Shown in pieces: positions 11,401 through 21,920 of a DNA stretch of 64,000 bases. The translations under genes and the position numbers were made by a program. Where the stretch lies: assembly GCA_963922205.1 (NCBI GenBank), contig CAWUHX010000069.1, positions 434,001-498,000 of the forward strand, given 5' to 3'. The notes beneath the pieces are model-generated. The model made no database searches. It worked only from the letters and a program-made list of their open reading frames with translations, and was not told where the DNA came from. The stretch's first letter is position 1, and each line of letters starts with the position of its first letter. This DNA is from Romanomermis culicivorax (taxonomy: Eukaryota > Nematoda > Enoplea > Mermithida > Mermithidae).

Positions 11401-14400
11401 TTTCATTTGTCAACGTGGAAAACCTGGAAAACACAGGGAATTTTTTTTCTCCAACTTTGTATGAACCCTGACTGAAATCCGTATAATTGGCGCAACAGAC
11501 TTTTATGCGTTAAGAAAACGGTGAATTAGGAAATAATCAAATTATCTAAAGCTAACGTCTGATATTTGTTAAAATTGTCTGAGTATGCTGAATTTTAAAA
11601 AAGGAAGACTGAAGAAACCATGCTTTTTTATGCACAATGTTTTTTGGCCGTACAGAAAATTATCTGGTCATATTCCGCATTGAGCAGAAATTTTTGATCC
11701 TGAAGTTTTCAATTTTTTGGTGTTTCTTCTGAACAACTAGGAAAAATGCATTTTCTGACTTTTTAGCAAGTTACAACAACCCCAAAATTTTCATGATTAT
11801 AATAATTTGTCTTTTCTCTCACTATCTTGGCTTTTAAGCTCACTTGTCTCATTGTGGCGTTATTGAATGCAAACACAGTAGTCGACATACTTCTTGCTTT
11901 CCAATCTTGTTCATTTTTACGTTTTTTGGAATAACTCAGGATACTTGAAAGACTTGATTGAGTTCACTATGGTTTATTATACTGTTTTAAAATGAGCGAA
12001 GTAGCCATTACACGAAAATAATTTCAACACGAAAAATTAGTAAAGCTTTTTGCTGTAATGAATGAAAATTTATCGTCCGTGAGTGGTGAACAAAGAAAGT
12101 CAAAATTTTCTCCCATCACCTCTTCAAGTGGACAAAATTTCCCGAGCACTATTTACGTGACAAGCGCAATTCTATCGAATCAAAGAGAAAAATTTATCGT
12201 TTTTCTACAGTATAAAGTTTTCCACTACATGAAAATTGTGTATCAAATTGAACCTACTTCTTTGGTTGTCGCGACATCTGTCATTTTTCTACACAGTGCA
12301 GACTTTTTAGGCTTCGTGCAGAATTTTTTTTGTGACTTCTGCACTGGTGCAGAATTTTTTGAGTCATGGGTTTGATCATATCGGATACAGAAAAGATGCA
12401 TTTTGGTGCATTTTAGAAGGTCATAATCACAAAAATTTTCCGGCGTTTCGCGCCGGTTGTAACGTTAATAATCATTATATTTTATTTCCTAGCTCAGGCG
12501 CGGCTTCTAACATGTCTACCTTCACTTATCATTTAATCAGACTGCCTCATAGGGAGGGGTATGAGGGGGTATTACCCCTGCCTGATGTCCTTAGAATTGA
12601 TCACTGTTTGCCTAATTTTGAGACAAAATGACGTGTTTAGAGCTTCACTACCCTCGCGAATTATCAACTACCTAAGAAATCTGACCTTGGGGACCTCTGC
12701 ATTTAATGGTTAATAGTTTTCATCATCTTAAACTTATTATCTCATGGTTTAATTAGTAATCTTCAATATTTTATCTTGGTATTTAATGAAGATTCGCATT
12801 TTGTCTTGTACATTTTTTGAGAAAGATCAATACGTCAAGTCTCCAAACTTTTTGAAGCGATTATTCCCTTCTTAACGTAAAATCAATCCAAAAGCTTCAT
12901 GCAGGTAGTTTTCGGAAATTTCTACTCTTCTTACTCATATCTTTTCGGCAAGGTTCATGAGAGTTTGCGAATAAATTACTGGTTTTAAAATTTTTCGAAT
13001 ATAAAATTTTAGAAATTACGATTTGTGAACTCAAAATTCGAATCTAATTCTTGAAATAAATGTTCGGAAAATTGATTTTCTAACGTCGCAGAATGTCAAT
13101 ACCCAAAAAATTTTCCGGAAAGATTAATATCTTTTTTGGGCTCTCACTTGTCGTCATAGAGGACTTGACCGTCGAATTCTTATGTAATTCAAAGTCATTA
13201 TGCTCTTGGATAGTTCGCTGAAAAATTTGTTCCACAATGCTTGTAAATTAGACTTCGATCAAACTCAAAAATTTCAAATGTTTCCCCAATTTTAATGAAT
13301 TAACGGCTCTATAACACAGCAGAAGGTTTGAAGAAGCTCAACATTACATGAATAAAGCGTCTATGAGCATTTCTAAGCGAAACACGACCTCGGGAAAATG
13401 GGCGAACAAGTTTTTTCGGCTTTTCTGCACTATGCAGAAAGCCGGGTGCAGAAAAAAACACTGGTTTGAAAGTCAAACTAAACGTACTATAGAGAAGAAA
13501 TGGTGTTTTGCTCAATAATTCCAAGATAATGTTCCTACGGCAGCATCCGATAAATGTCTACTGATTTGTTGTTAACAGCTTCAGCAGTGTCCAAGCAGAG
13601 GTGTATCACTTCACTGCATATGAAAAAAGGCTTTGAAAAATATCCACTGTAATTGTTGTCATTTTATGTAGAAAAATTTTCTTCAGTGCAGAAATTTTTC
13701 TGGTCATTTTTTCACAGTGCAGATAGTCTGGATGAAAGTATTAATTATTATAGCAATGAAATTGATTGAATTTAAATTGAATCCAAATCGGAAAGCTGGA
13801 TTTTCTTACCATATTCGATGTTCCATTTTTTAGGAATTGATTTTGATTCTGGGTTTGAGCGAGACCTTGTGTAATATTTGCATTTTTTAAGTTTTAAAAG
13901 CAGAAGCTGTGTATGTAAATCTTAAAATATATCTTTTTTAGCCCCCAAATGCGATAGTCCGAGCGATATTCGTCAAAAATCCGTGCAGTTACTTTTCGAG
14001 GCGATAAAATTTGAAAAGATTGACCACAAAGCTCGATTGATTGCTGAAAAAATCGAAGAAATCATTTTTATGGACAATAATCAAGATGTAAACAATAAAA
14101 ATTATAAAGCCAAAATAAGGAGCCGCGTGATGAACTTGCGCGACAAAAATAATCCGGATTTGTTAAAAAATGTGATAATAGGTTAGTTAAAAACAAATTG
14201 TATCAAGAATTTTATATATTCGAAACAATTCAACGTTTTGAAATCAATGTTTCATGCATAATCGAGTCACAAATTTTTTCTATCCGTTTCAGGCCGTATA
14301 ACAGCCGAAAAATTCGCCCGTATGTCCGTCGAGGAGATGGCCAGTGATCGAATGAAAAATCTGCGCAAATCCATCGAAGAGGAATCAATACAAGAACGTC

Positions 14401-14579
14401 AATCGAAAGATCCGTCGTCGGTTGGTTTGGCCAAATCGGACGCTTTTCCATGCCCGGAATGTAACGAACGAGACGCGTGTTACCGTCTTTGCGAAGATCG
14501 TATGGACGGCGAATATGATTTAGTTTCGGTGACGTCGTTATTTTGCAACAAATGCGGCCATTCGTGGAAAAACTATTGA
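8416..14579 (+). CDS. TCEA: Transcription elongation factor S-II (TFIIS), divergent
   Basis: TFIIS binds arrested RNA polymerase II in the nucleus and stimulates RNA cleavage so that transcription resumes. Three exons fit in phase: 8416-8956, 13942-14181 and 14293-14579, giving 355 residues, close to the family's usual 300-350. The donors are GTAAGT and GTTAGT; the acceptors are TTTTTTAG and CCGTTTCAG. Exon 1 encodes the N-terminal helical domain (LQRTKIGVCVNNVRK, then KKWKKVAKEQF) and a Ser/Glu/Lys-rich linker. Exon 2 encodes the central polymerase-binding domain (RSRVMNLRDKNNPDLLKNV). Exon 3 encodes EEMASDRMKNLR and a C-terminal zinc ribbon (CPEC ... CNKCGHSWKNY). Oddity: the spacing between the two CxxC pairs is 27 residues rather than 24. 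The acidic hairpin reads RMDGEYD where the family has RSADEP, so the Asp-Glu pair is split by Gly. Intron 1 (8957-13941) holds transposon remnants. Confidence 0.93.
8995..9905. mobile_element. DNA-transposon remnant flanked by ACTGAA
   Basis: Left end ACATGGTTTTAGTTTTTGG and right end CGGAAAAAACCCTGT are imperfect inverted repeats. Subterminal CCGTACCGTACGG-like palindromes lie at both sides (about 9035 and 9825). Copies of ACTGAA flank it at 8989-8994 and 9906-9911. No transposase ORF is visible. It lies in TFIIS intron 1, directly next to the element at 9912-11470. Confidence 0.5.
9912..11470. mobile_element. DNA transposon with CAGGGTTCATACA inverted ends
   Basis: Perfect 13-base inverted ends, CAGGGTTCATACA at the left and TGTATGAACCCTG at the right, are flanked on both sides by ACTGAA (9906-9911, 11471-11476). 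Both ends carry AACCTGGAAAACACAGGG blocks just inside. CAGGG termini are common in hAT elements, although the exact duplication here is 6 bp rather than 8. The 1.56-kb interior has no long ORF, so it is non-autonomous or decayed. It lies within TFIIS intron 1. Confidence 0.65.
11477..13941. other. Remainder of TFIIS intron 1
   Basis: Intronic AT-rich DNA ending at the acceptor TTTTTTAG (13941). It holds scattered repeats of TGCAGAATTTTT / AAAAATTCTGCAC type (12290-12365, 13430-13460, 13675-13730) and a GC-rich hairpin CCGGCGTTTCGCGCCGG near 12440-12456. Short ORFs here have no recognisable product. Confidence 0.5.
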
Positions 14580-16414
14580 TCGAAATTTTTGTCAAAGTTG
14601 AAAATGATAAATGTTTACGGTTTTGCATATAATGTAAAGGGAAAAACTGGTAAGACTTATACGGACTGATTTTTTTACGACGTAAAAAATCGATTTTTTG
14701 GTCCACGCATAGTTTTCCTTTTCTTTTCTGAAAACAATCATGAGCTGAGATTTGTCTAAGAAACAATACCCTACTTTCCCATCCAAATATGAATTTTGGC
14801 ATTAGCAAGAGAATGAATTATATCGAAAATGTTTTCGGATAGATCAAATTGAAGTTTTGAACAAATGTTATATAATCCTAGATGATTATAATCTGGTATC
14901 TTATCGACATATTTTGTTTGTCGACAATTGGGAAATCGAGGAGTAAAATTTCAAAAACTCATCCGGGAAGTTCTGAAATGTATTTCAAATTATTACTAAA
15001 CCAAGCAGCTGATTTTTGACGTCATTATTGAAGTTTTTCCCCTCATTATATGCGCATTGTGTTGTGTAATATAATTTCTTACTTTGATGCGTTTATTATT
15101 TTCTATGTCCGCTCACGTGTATGTTATTTTTACTTTTTTTTGTTTCCGTCACCAGCGCGGTTTTCCGTGTAATTTTTTTTGGCTGACGAATTTTATCTTT
15201 TTTCCGATCTTTCATCGTGGCGGCCCCTATTGGCGCGTCCAAAGGTTGAACAAAAACAATAAAAAAATTGTTGACCTTTGATCGGCGGCCTAAATTTGAG
15301 TAGGGCTTCGGGTTTGATTAGATGGGCCATATGGTCGGAAAGTTAGTCAGTAGGACGTGTAGCGTGTTCCAAATTTTAGTATATAAGAACTATCTTCTTT
15401 CGCTCAGATTTCTTGTGTTGCGGTGTAAGGATTTTCTCGCAACTTTACCGTAAGTCGTAGTCCGTTATTCTGTATAAATGTACGTACAAGTCTTTTGTTT
15501 ATGAATTGAGTAAACGTGGTGTCTTAGACGTCGTTACCCAATGCTTTTACAAAAACAATGTTCCATAATCCCGGCAGTTTCGAAAACTCAAGGTAAAAAG
15601 TTATTCAAAACCGCCTATAGTTTTTTTTATAAAATGCTTGTCAACGAAAAGATCTCAAGAGCGAATCCCCAAGAGATGCAATTTTTAGAGAAAAAGAATA
15701 GACAGAAGATAAATTGTAGATAACAAGAAGAAAAATGAATGAGAAAAGAAAAAGAATGAAGCAAATAGACTATGGAATAAGTATGGAAAACAACAACAAA
15801 AAATATCGAAAAATATACGAACACTCGTGTGAAACAACCAGCTCAAACAAAAATTACGGAGCTATGTTTACAAATTAACGAGTATCATGAACGGACATGA
15901 AAAGTGAATATACACCATAATCAATTCGAGTGACAAAGTAAAATCAGTTTGATATCAGAGTATCAAAAACTGATTTTTGATATTCGGGAGTTTAATGATA
16001 TTGATATTTTATATCATACTTATTTTTGACATCGATATTTTGATACTAAAACAACTAAACCACTTTCAATGGATATCATTATTACTAATCACTACACTAT
16101 TCCTACATAATTTGGTTTGTATGTGGATTTTCTGACATGCGCAGCAAACCGCATCCAAAATACATGCATCGTCGAAGTTGTCTAATGTTTTCTTTTTTGG
16201 GCAACCTGTACACCTTTAATTAAATTTATTGATGTAAAATCACTTTTTTGGGGCATCACTCTTTTGAGAATCACTGTGGGCGTTCGCTCTTTTGAGCTCC
16301 GGTCTATGAGTTTTGGTCTTATGGGGATGCCCCAACGGAAAAAGGACAAAAATAATTACCACTCTGGTTACACAAAACTTTTACTAAGATCTTCTGCTCA
16401 AATAATTCTAAAGG
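14580..16414. other. Intergenic region downstream of TFIIS
   Basis: No gene is supported. At 15300-15540 a GC-richer stretch contains a TATA-like TAGTATATAAGAAC (about 15378) with a CTCAGATTT initiator-like site some 28 bases on. This looks like a promoter or a solo-LTR remnant, but I could not find matching ends. Bases 15940-16040 hold AT-rich repeats of TGATATCA type. The stretch ends at the target site GTCA (16415-16418) of the retrotransposon. Confidence 0.35.
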
Positions 16415-16952
16415 GTCATGTCACGTGCCGACGGATTTCGTCGAACGTCACGTGATTCACATCACAATTTTCCATTATGTTTTTCGTTATGTTTTGTGTT
16501 ACAGTAATTTACACCAATTTTGCGTTTCGCTTTTATACTTTTACATGCAATTTATGTGTGTACTTTTTATGTTTATTTCTGTTGCTTTTGCGCACATTTA
16601 TTTCCGTTTCGATTTATTATTTTCAATCGCACACGTAGACTACGGTATGTGCCCGCTAGTCAAGAATTTCCGTTAAAGATAAGCTCTCCGAGCTCATCGC
16701 TGTAATTAGAGCGCAACGTGCACTTCTTATCAGTAAAAACTAGCGACGTTTCACAACGTGAAACGACTAGTTGAAATTCTTCACTAGTGACGTTCCTATG
16801 TTAAGCATGGAGAGTGAAAACTCGCCCCAATGCTTAACGTTGTGAACTGAAAATGTCTATGTGATCATAGGCATCTTCTGCAACGATTTCCGCTGCAAAA
16901 GTTAGCTTGGGGGAGTGTTAACTCCGCCCAAGGCATACTGTAGTCTATGGAG

Positions 16953-16965
16953 CCCTTTAAAAGGG
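16953..16965 (+). promoter_or_regulatory. TATA-like box of the 5' LTR
   Basis: CCCTTTAAAAGGG is a perfect palindrome apart from its centre, with a TTTAAA core. It sits about 140 bases upstream of the AATAAA signal, as expected for a U3 promoter near the U3/R border. The same box is conserved in the other two LTRs (3049-3061, 31810-31822). The start site has not been mapped. Confidence 0.55.
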
Positions 16966-17095
16966 CATGTTTTGTGTGTTTTTGGCACTCTCTTTGAGCC
17001 TAACTGGTTTTTCGTCGTTTAGCTTCACGTCGCGTCCGCTGTCGATATTTTTATTATATTTTTATTGTTGTCAACTGCGTTGCCGTCACACGTCG

Positions 17096-17101
17096 AATAA
17101 A
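17096..17101 (+). terminator. AATAAA polyadenylation signal in the 5' LTR
   Basis: AATAAA within CGAATAAATTACC, conserved in all three LTRs (3190-3195, 31953-31958). In the 3' LTR it would specify the RNA end. A second AATAAA (GCCAATAAAGG, about 17490) lies far downstream and is less likely to be used. Confidence 0.55.
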
Positions 17102-17855
17102 TTACCATATTTTCGTCCCCGACCTACACACCTACACTTACACACGTCGCCTACAGTAACCCGACCGTAGGAACCCGTCGCCGTCGCCGTTAGTGTAGAG
17201 ACCCGTCGCCCCCTCGCCGAGGAAACGTTAGTGTCGCCGCCTGCCAATTAGCAGCCGCCGAATCCCCACGCCGAATCGCTCGGAGTTCGTTCCCACATCG
17301 CCGTCCGTAGGACCCCGCGTTTGACCCCGAACCCGTCGCCCAGCGCCGAGTAACTTGAGAAGGAGTATCGTGAGTCCTCTCAGGGGTTATTGTTATTGAG
17401 GGTATATTTGTGGGAGTCTCCCCTAAGCTAGTTTTCCCTCGGAAGGACCCTCAGTTAAGAAAGCCCTTAGACCCTTAAGGTCAGGGCCAATAAAGGGGAT
17501 TCAGGTTAATAATCGGGTCCCCTACAGTAAGCCATTCCTCGAATGGCACCGTCCCCCATTCCGTAGAATGAGGATTAGGGATTGACACCCCCGACCCGGC
17601 CGCGTTGTCCATTATTCTACAGCATTAACCCCAGGACAAGGCCGAGATACACCATAGGTTTACCTGTGGTAGTATCAGCTGGGTTGGGTTCCCGAAACAG
17701 AATACATTACTGGAGCCACCCCACGGGGTCACAGCATGTCACCTACCGTGTCATGGCCATGTTTCCTATGGGATGTGGTACGGGTTTGCCCGTCAATGTG
17801 ACTGATCACCACCTCTGTTTAATGTGACATGGCTCCACTTCTGTTTAATGTGACA

Positions 17856-17873
17856 TGGCGAGGCTGGAAAATC
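17856..17873 (+). promoter_or_regulatory. Primer-binding site for reverse transcription
   Basis: TGGCGAGGCTGGAAAATC follows the 5' LTR without a spacer. The leading TGG would pair with a tRNA 3' CCA. The implied tRNA end is AGCCTCG-CCA; I cannot assign the tRNA species from the sequence alone. Confidence 0.65.
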
Positions 17874-19248
17874 GACCTTTAAGTCTGACTCCACAGTCCT
17901 TGGGAACGAACCTTTTAACCTTTTGAGTGAGATACCTCTTTCAATTAGGTAAATTTTCCGATTTGAGTAGGGGAAACCTCCGTCAGATCATGGAATCGCC
18001 ACTTGAGTGGGGAAACCTCTCTCAGGTCTGCTGATTCGCTTCCAAAGTGGGACACTGACCCTTGGGATGAAATTTTGCCCTCATGTAAGTGGATACGCCC
18101 GTAAGAAGGTACACTGCCCCTTAGGTCGGAATAGGCCCTTATATTCGAGTTTAACGCCAACTCAGATAGCACCGCATTTGAGTAAAACTTAATTACTGTA
18201 GGTCGGGATTTGCCCCATGCATGATTAAATTAATGATTCTTGCGCGTAATTAACCCCTTATGAGTATAGTATCTCCCGTAAGCTTTGGTTAATCCTCTGG
18301 TATCGATTTTCCCCCAGTTTTGATCCCCAAGAGTCACAAAATTCCCAGAGTTGAGTAAATCGAGTATTCTGCCGTAATTCTCCTCTGAGCTTTTATTTTT
18401 CCTTCTGCTTTCTTTTTTTTTTCTCTTCTAATTTGGGCCTCCATCTACTGCGTGTGCTCTGACAGGTTACTGTAGCGCCTTAGGCCTTTTGGTTACAGTA
18501 TGACTGCGCGTTGCACATACTCTAACTACAGTATACCTGGGTACGGGTACTTGAGTATCACAGCCCATGAGGTTTTCACAGCCCCTGAGGGTTTCGGGAT
18601 CTCCGATCACGAGGTACAGTAACCCTTCCACTCTTGATTCTGGACGTCAAGTGTGGTTGTGAGTTGTTATCTGTGTCCGGTATGTGTGTCAACACACTTT
18701 TTTTTTTTTCAAAACTTTTCTTATCTTCACTGAGCACTAGCCAAGTTGCTCATTTTTCCGGCCAAACAAGCCAAAATTTTACTGTTGACACATATAACAC
18801 CGTACTTAGCAGATCACATCGCTTATCTCTAGGGCCTCAAATTTTAATTTTATTTACTTTCCTTTTATTTCTCGGTCTTCTATGCGTCGTGTGTGACCCA
18901 ATTAAAATAAATTTTTCACCTAATAAATTTTCTTATCTCCAAAATCAACTCAATAAAACTTATAACCCCATTTCCTTTTCTTTCCACTTTCTAAACAAAC
19001 AAATTAAAATTTATCCTTTTTCCTACCAAAAAAAAAACCCCAAACAAACAAAACATTCTCTTTTCACTTCTATTCAAATTTTCACCACCAAAACTTTTTC
19101 TTCACTGGTCACACATACGTCATAGTTGGCAAACCTTCAGTAGGTCATTCTTATTGTTTTTTTCCACTACTGTACGGTCGTCTTTCTTCTTTTATTTTTT
19201 ATTTCTGGGTGGTTGCAAGTGGTGAGGATGTTACCAATCAGGACCACT
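17874..19248 (+). other. Structured 5' leader of the retrotransposon, first part
   Basis: No convincing gene. From 17920 to about 18370 a series of short degenerate repeats can fold into small hairpins. Examples are GATTTGA...TCAGATC and ACTTGAG...CTCAGGT, each enclosing GGGGAAACCTC with a GAAA loop, and TTCCAAAG...CCTTGGGA. Paired positions differ between repeats but remain complementary, so RNA structure seems conserved rather than sequence. From 18400 to 19130 the DNA is pyrimidine- and A-rich. A 163-codon ORF there (18634-19125) has low-complexity composition and no recognisable product. Confidence 0.5.
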
Positions 19249-20070
19249 GGCGTCAGCAACAACTACATATTTGGGTTGTTGTTATGAGGTGTTGTGTCTT
19301 GTGCGACCCCACCTCTGACGTCCGCAACTACCTCACATGCTGCTGTTGCACTGAGGCTTGACTAGCGGGGTCATGCTCCTGACGTCAGCAATGGCCGCAT
19401 ATCAGGTGGTCATTAAGGGGTTGATGGTTCATCGTGTCCTCCCCCTGCGTCTGCAACAGCTGCATCCCTTGCTGTTGCTTTAAGGGGTGGGTGGCCCTCC
19501 GGCTCTACCTCTGACGTCAGCAATGGCAACGTAACAGGTTGTTATTGCAGGATGGTGACCGTATGGCACTGTCTTCCTGACATCTGCAACAGCAGAGGCT
19601 CGTGTTGTTGCACTAGGATTGGTCGATTATTTCGACTTCAGTCCTTGACGTCAGCAACAACAATGCACCGTATTGTTGTTCGTAGATGTGAGGCCTTACA
19701 AACCGCACATCTGGCGTCTGCAACAACTGCATCTCATATCATTGTCGTAGGATAACTGAGACTCAGCTATTACCTTTTGACGTCAGCAACGGCGATGCTC
19801 CGTGTTGTCGTAGCAAGGTTGCTGGCCTAGGGCCCTATCTACTGATGTCCACAATGATAAATCTCTATTCCAGTATCGGAATTAAGACTATACAGTCTTA
19901 TTCTGGCGTCAGCAACGGCGATGCCCCGTATTGCCGTAAAGAGTTTGTAGCCGTAGGCTCTTACTTTTGGCGTACGTACTGCAATATGAGATTATGGCAC
20001 TTACATCCCAGTTACCTGAGGTCAGCACCGAGTGTGGTGGTGTATATCACATCTTTTGACGTCAGCACCG
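19249..20070 (+). repeat. Tandem hairpin array, about 66-bp units, in the retrotransposon leader
   Basis: About 13-14 degenerate units, each opened by a variant of TGACGTCAGCAA, at about 19249, 19317, 19381, 19447, 19513, 19579, 19647, 19713, 19779, 19844, 19905, 19969, 20018 and 20058. Units alternate between GTCAGCAA and GTCTGCAA/GTCCGCAA versions, giving a dimer period of about 132 bp. After each opener is a stem-loop: ACGGCGAT...ATTGCCGT, CAACAAT...ATTGTTG, GCAACAGC...GCTGTTGC, CAAC...GTTG. Stem sequences change in a compensating way between units. TGACGTCA is also the CRE palindrome. The role is unknown; packaging, translation or transcription control are possible. Confidence 0.75.
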
Positions 20071-21920
20071 GGTTACTGTGGGTTCCCAAGATGCCACTTG
20101 AGTTCTAGGTGATGATTGTAGTATTATTTTCTCACCTACGGCTCTCGTTTAGGGTTGTGTCTGTGTGCTACCGGTGCCTGGGACACATCAGTAGACATGC
20201 TCACGCAACCTGAGATGCACTCGGTCCGTGGCACTGATCAAGTTGTCCGCAAGGGTAGCGGCACTGATGGATCAGCACGTGACTACTCTTCTAAGCTTTA
20301 ACTGTAGGTTCGAACGAGTTTACACTCGGCCTCAGCTGGGTTGGTTGTTCGACATACGCAACCGTTAGGCATTTGCAGTCAGTACTGCCTGTGTCTAACA
20401 ACTGCAAGGGTTGTCAATCTTCCTGTAAATTTCTTATCTAAATTCTCGCATTTCTTCTTCATATATGATCTTCTTTAGTGTTCCCACCAGAATTATTCCT
20501 CAGGAATTACGGCACAGCCACTGGTTGGGCCTAAGGTGTAAAAGACCCCCCTGTATTCCTTTCTTTACACTCAAACGCCTTCGTTAGCTGGCCTAATAAT
20601 GTCCGCACTAGAGTCGCCCTTAATCCTGAGTCCGCCTCCGTTGGTTTGTCCCTTAGCATAATATTACCGCTAGTCCGCCTAAGCGAAGGTGTTCGAGTCC
20701 GCCTAAACACGTTACAACTAAGTCCGCCTTAGCTCCTCACTTTACACTCATTTATTCGAGACAGACTGTACCCCTGATCTCAAGATGCGTTGAGCCTAGC
20801 CTCGATTCATAGGAGGAAGCCTGCATTTCCCCACCTCCACCACTGGCACAGCTGGGCCAAGGACCCCCATGCCCTTTTACTGACTGAGTGTGTCAGAATA
20901 GCACCTTGGTACCTGGTGCTCTTATATCTCAACTGGTGACCTGCGATCCTCACTTCATCTCAGTGAATGGAAACCCGGCCCCCAGCTGTATATAATACTC
21001 CTGGAGAGTTCCCGTTCAGTTCGAAACGCGCATTCTTGTTTTTGGGCACGGTTGTAGCATACATGCGAATGACGTCCTCCCGGGATCCTCCTGTCTAGTC
21101 ATCACACTTTTCAGAGTTCGCAATTGCTCCTAGTGAGTGAGGCCGATTGCGTAATAGTGCGATTCCCTTTGCGTAGTCTGGTTTGTAAACTAATTTTGTC
21201 CCTATCTATTAGCACCCACTAAGTTTACTTTAAGTTGTCCACCTTTTACTTATTAATTCTTAAGCTACTCCATGCGCTACTCCTGGTGAGTAGGACTTTG
21301 TCGGTTACGAGCCCTCCCATATCCCAAAGTTTGTAAACTAGTACAACGGACTTAACCTCCAGATAAAATTCCCTTTTGAGCGGGTTTATCCGTACGCCCT
21401 CACGTCGGTTCCTTAATTTTATGGTTTGGAATTCCACCACTTTCTTTCAAATGTATTATACTTTTGGTTCAAATAACCGGGTCTTGCCCCATTCATCTCT
21501 AAAGTTTGGGTATACTCCTCCCTCTCTTTACACTCGGGTTATCCCCTCTTTACCTTCATAGGTGACCAGATAAATTCCCTTCTGAGTCAACCTATTTCTC
21601 AGTCTGGCTGTTCTGAGAGCTAAAACCTTGTCCTTTTCTAGCCCCATCGCTGAGTGGCCGCTAGATATTGGAAAGAACAAGCGTTACAGCCTCAACACGC
21701 CGTCGCGCAAACGATCTCGTACTTCCCGCGCTTCCTCGCCACGTGACTACAAAAGTAACTCTTACTTTACTCCTACAAAATAGAGACACCTAGACGTTCC
21801 TGTCGACTTAGTACTAAGTTTGAACGGACAAGTGAACCACTCTCTATTCAGTTTGATCGAATAACTTCACAGGCACGATCATCAGTCTTAGATACCTTAC
21901 AGGAAGACGAATTCTCATCT
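20071..21920 (+). other. Retrotransposon leader, second part
   Basis: No supported gene. At 20590-20760 the phrase AGTCCGCCT recurs four to five times. From 21240 to 21620 short degenerate repeats of AAATTCCCTTYTGAG type resemble the hairpin units near 17950. The frame of gag is closed by TAA at 21756-21758, and no in-frame ATG lies between it and 21921. Confidence 0.45.

Larger units (their letters stand above)
16419..17855 (+). repeat. 5' LTR of the complete retrotransposon
   Basis: Starts TGTCACGTGCC and ends AATGTGACA. The U3 part contains hairpin-forming palindromes (CGTTTCAC/GTGAAACG; GTTAAGCAT/ATGCTTAAC; GGAGTGTTAACTCC) and a TATA-like box. AATAAA lies at 17096-17101. The long region downstream of the polyA signal (about 740 bases) is GC-richer and has short palindromes such as GACCCTTAAGGTC. 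It ends directly at the primer-binding site. Confidence 0.95.

Noticed and set aside
15300-15540. Solo LTR
   Set aside because: A TATA-like box and initiator are present, but no TG..CA ends with a target duplication could be found.
19249-20070. Regularly spaced repeats considered as a CRISPR array
   Set aside because: Spacing is regular but units are degenerate, alternate in type and carry hairpins. They lie inside a eukaryotic retroelement leader and no cas genes are present.
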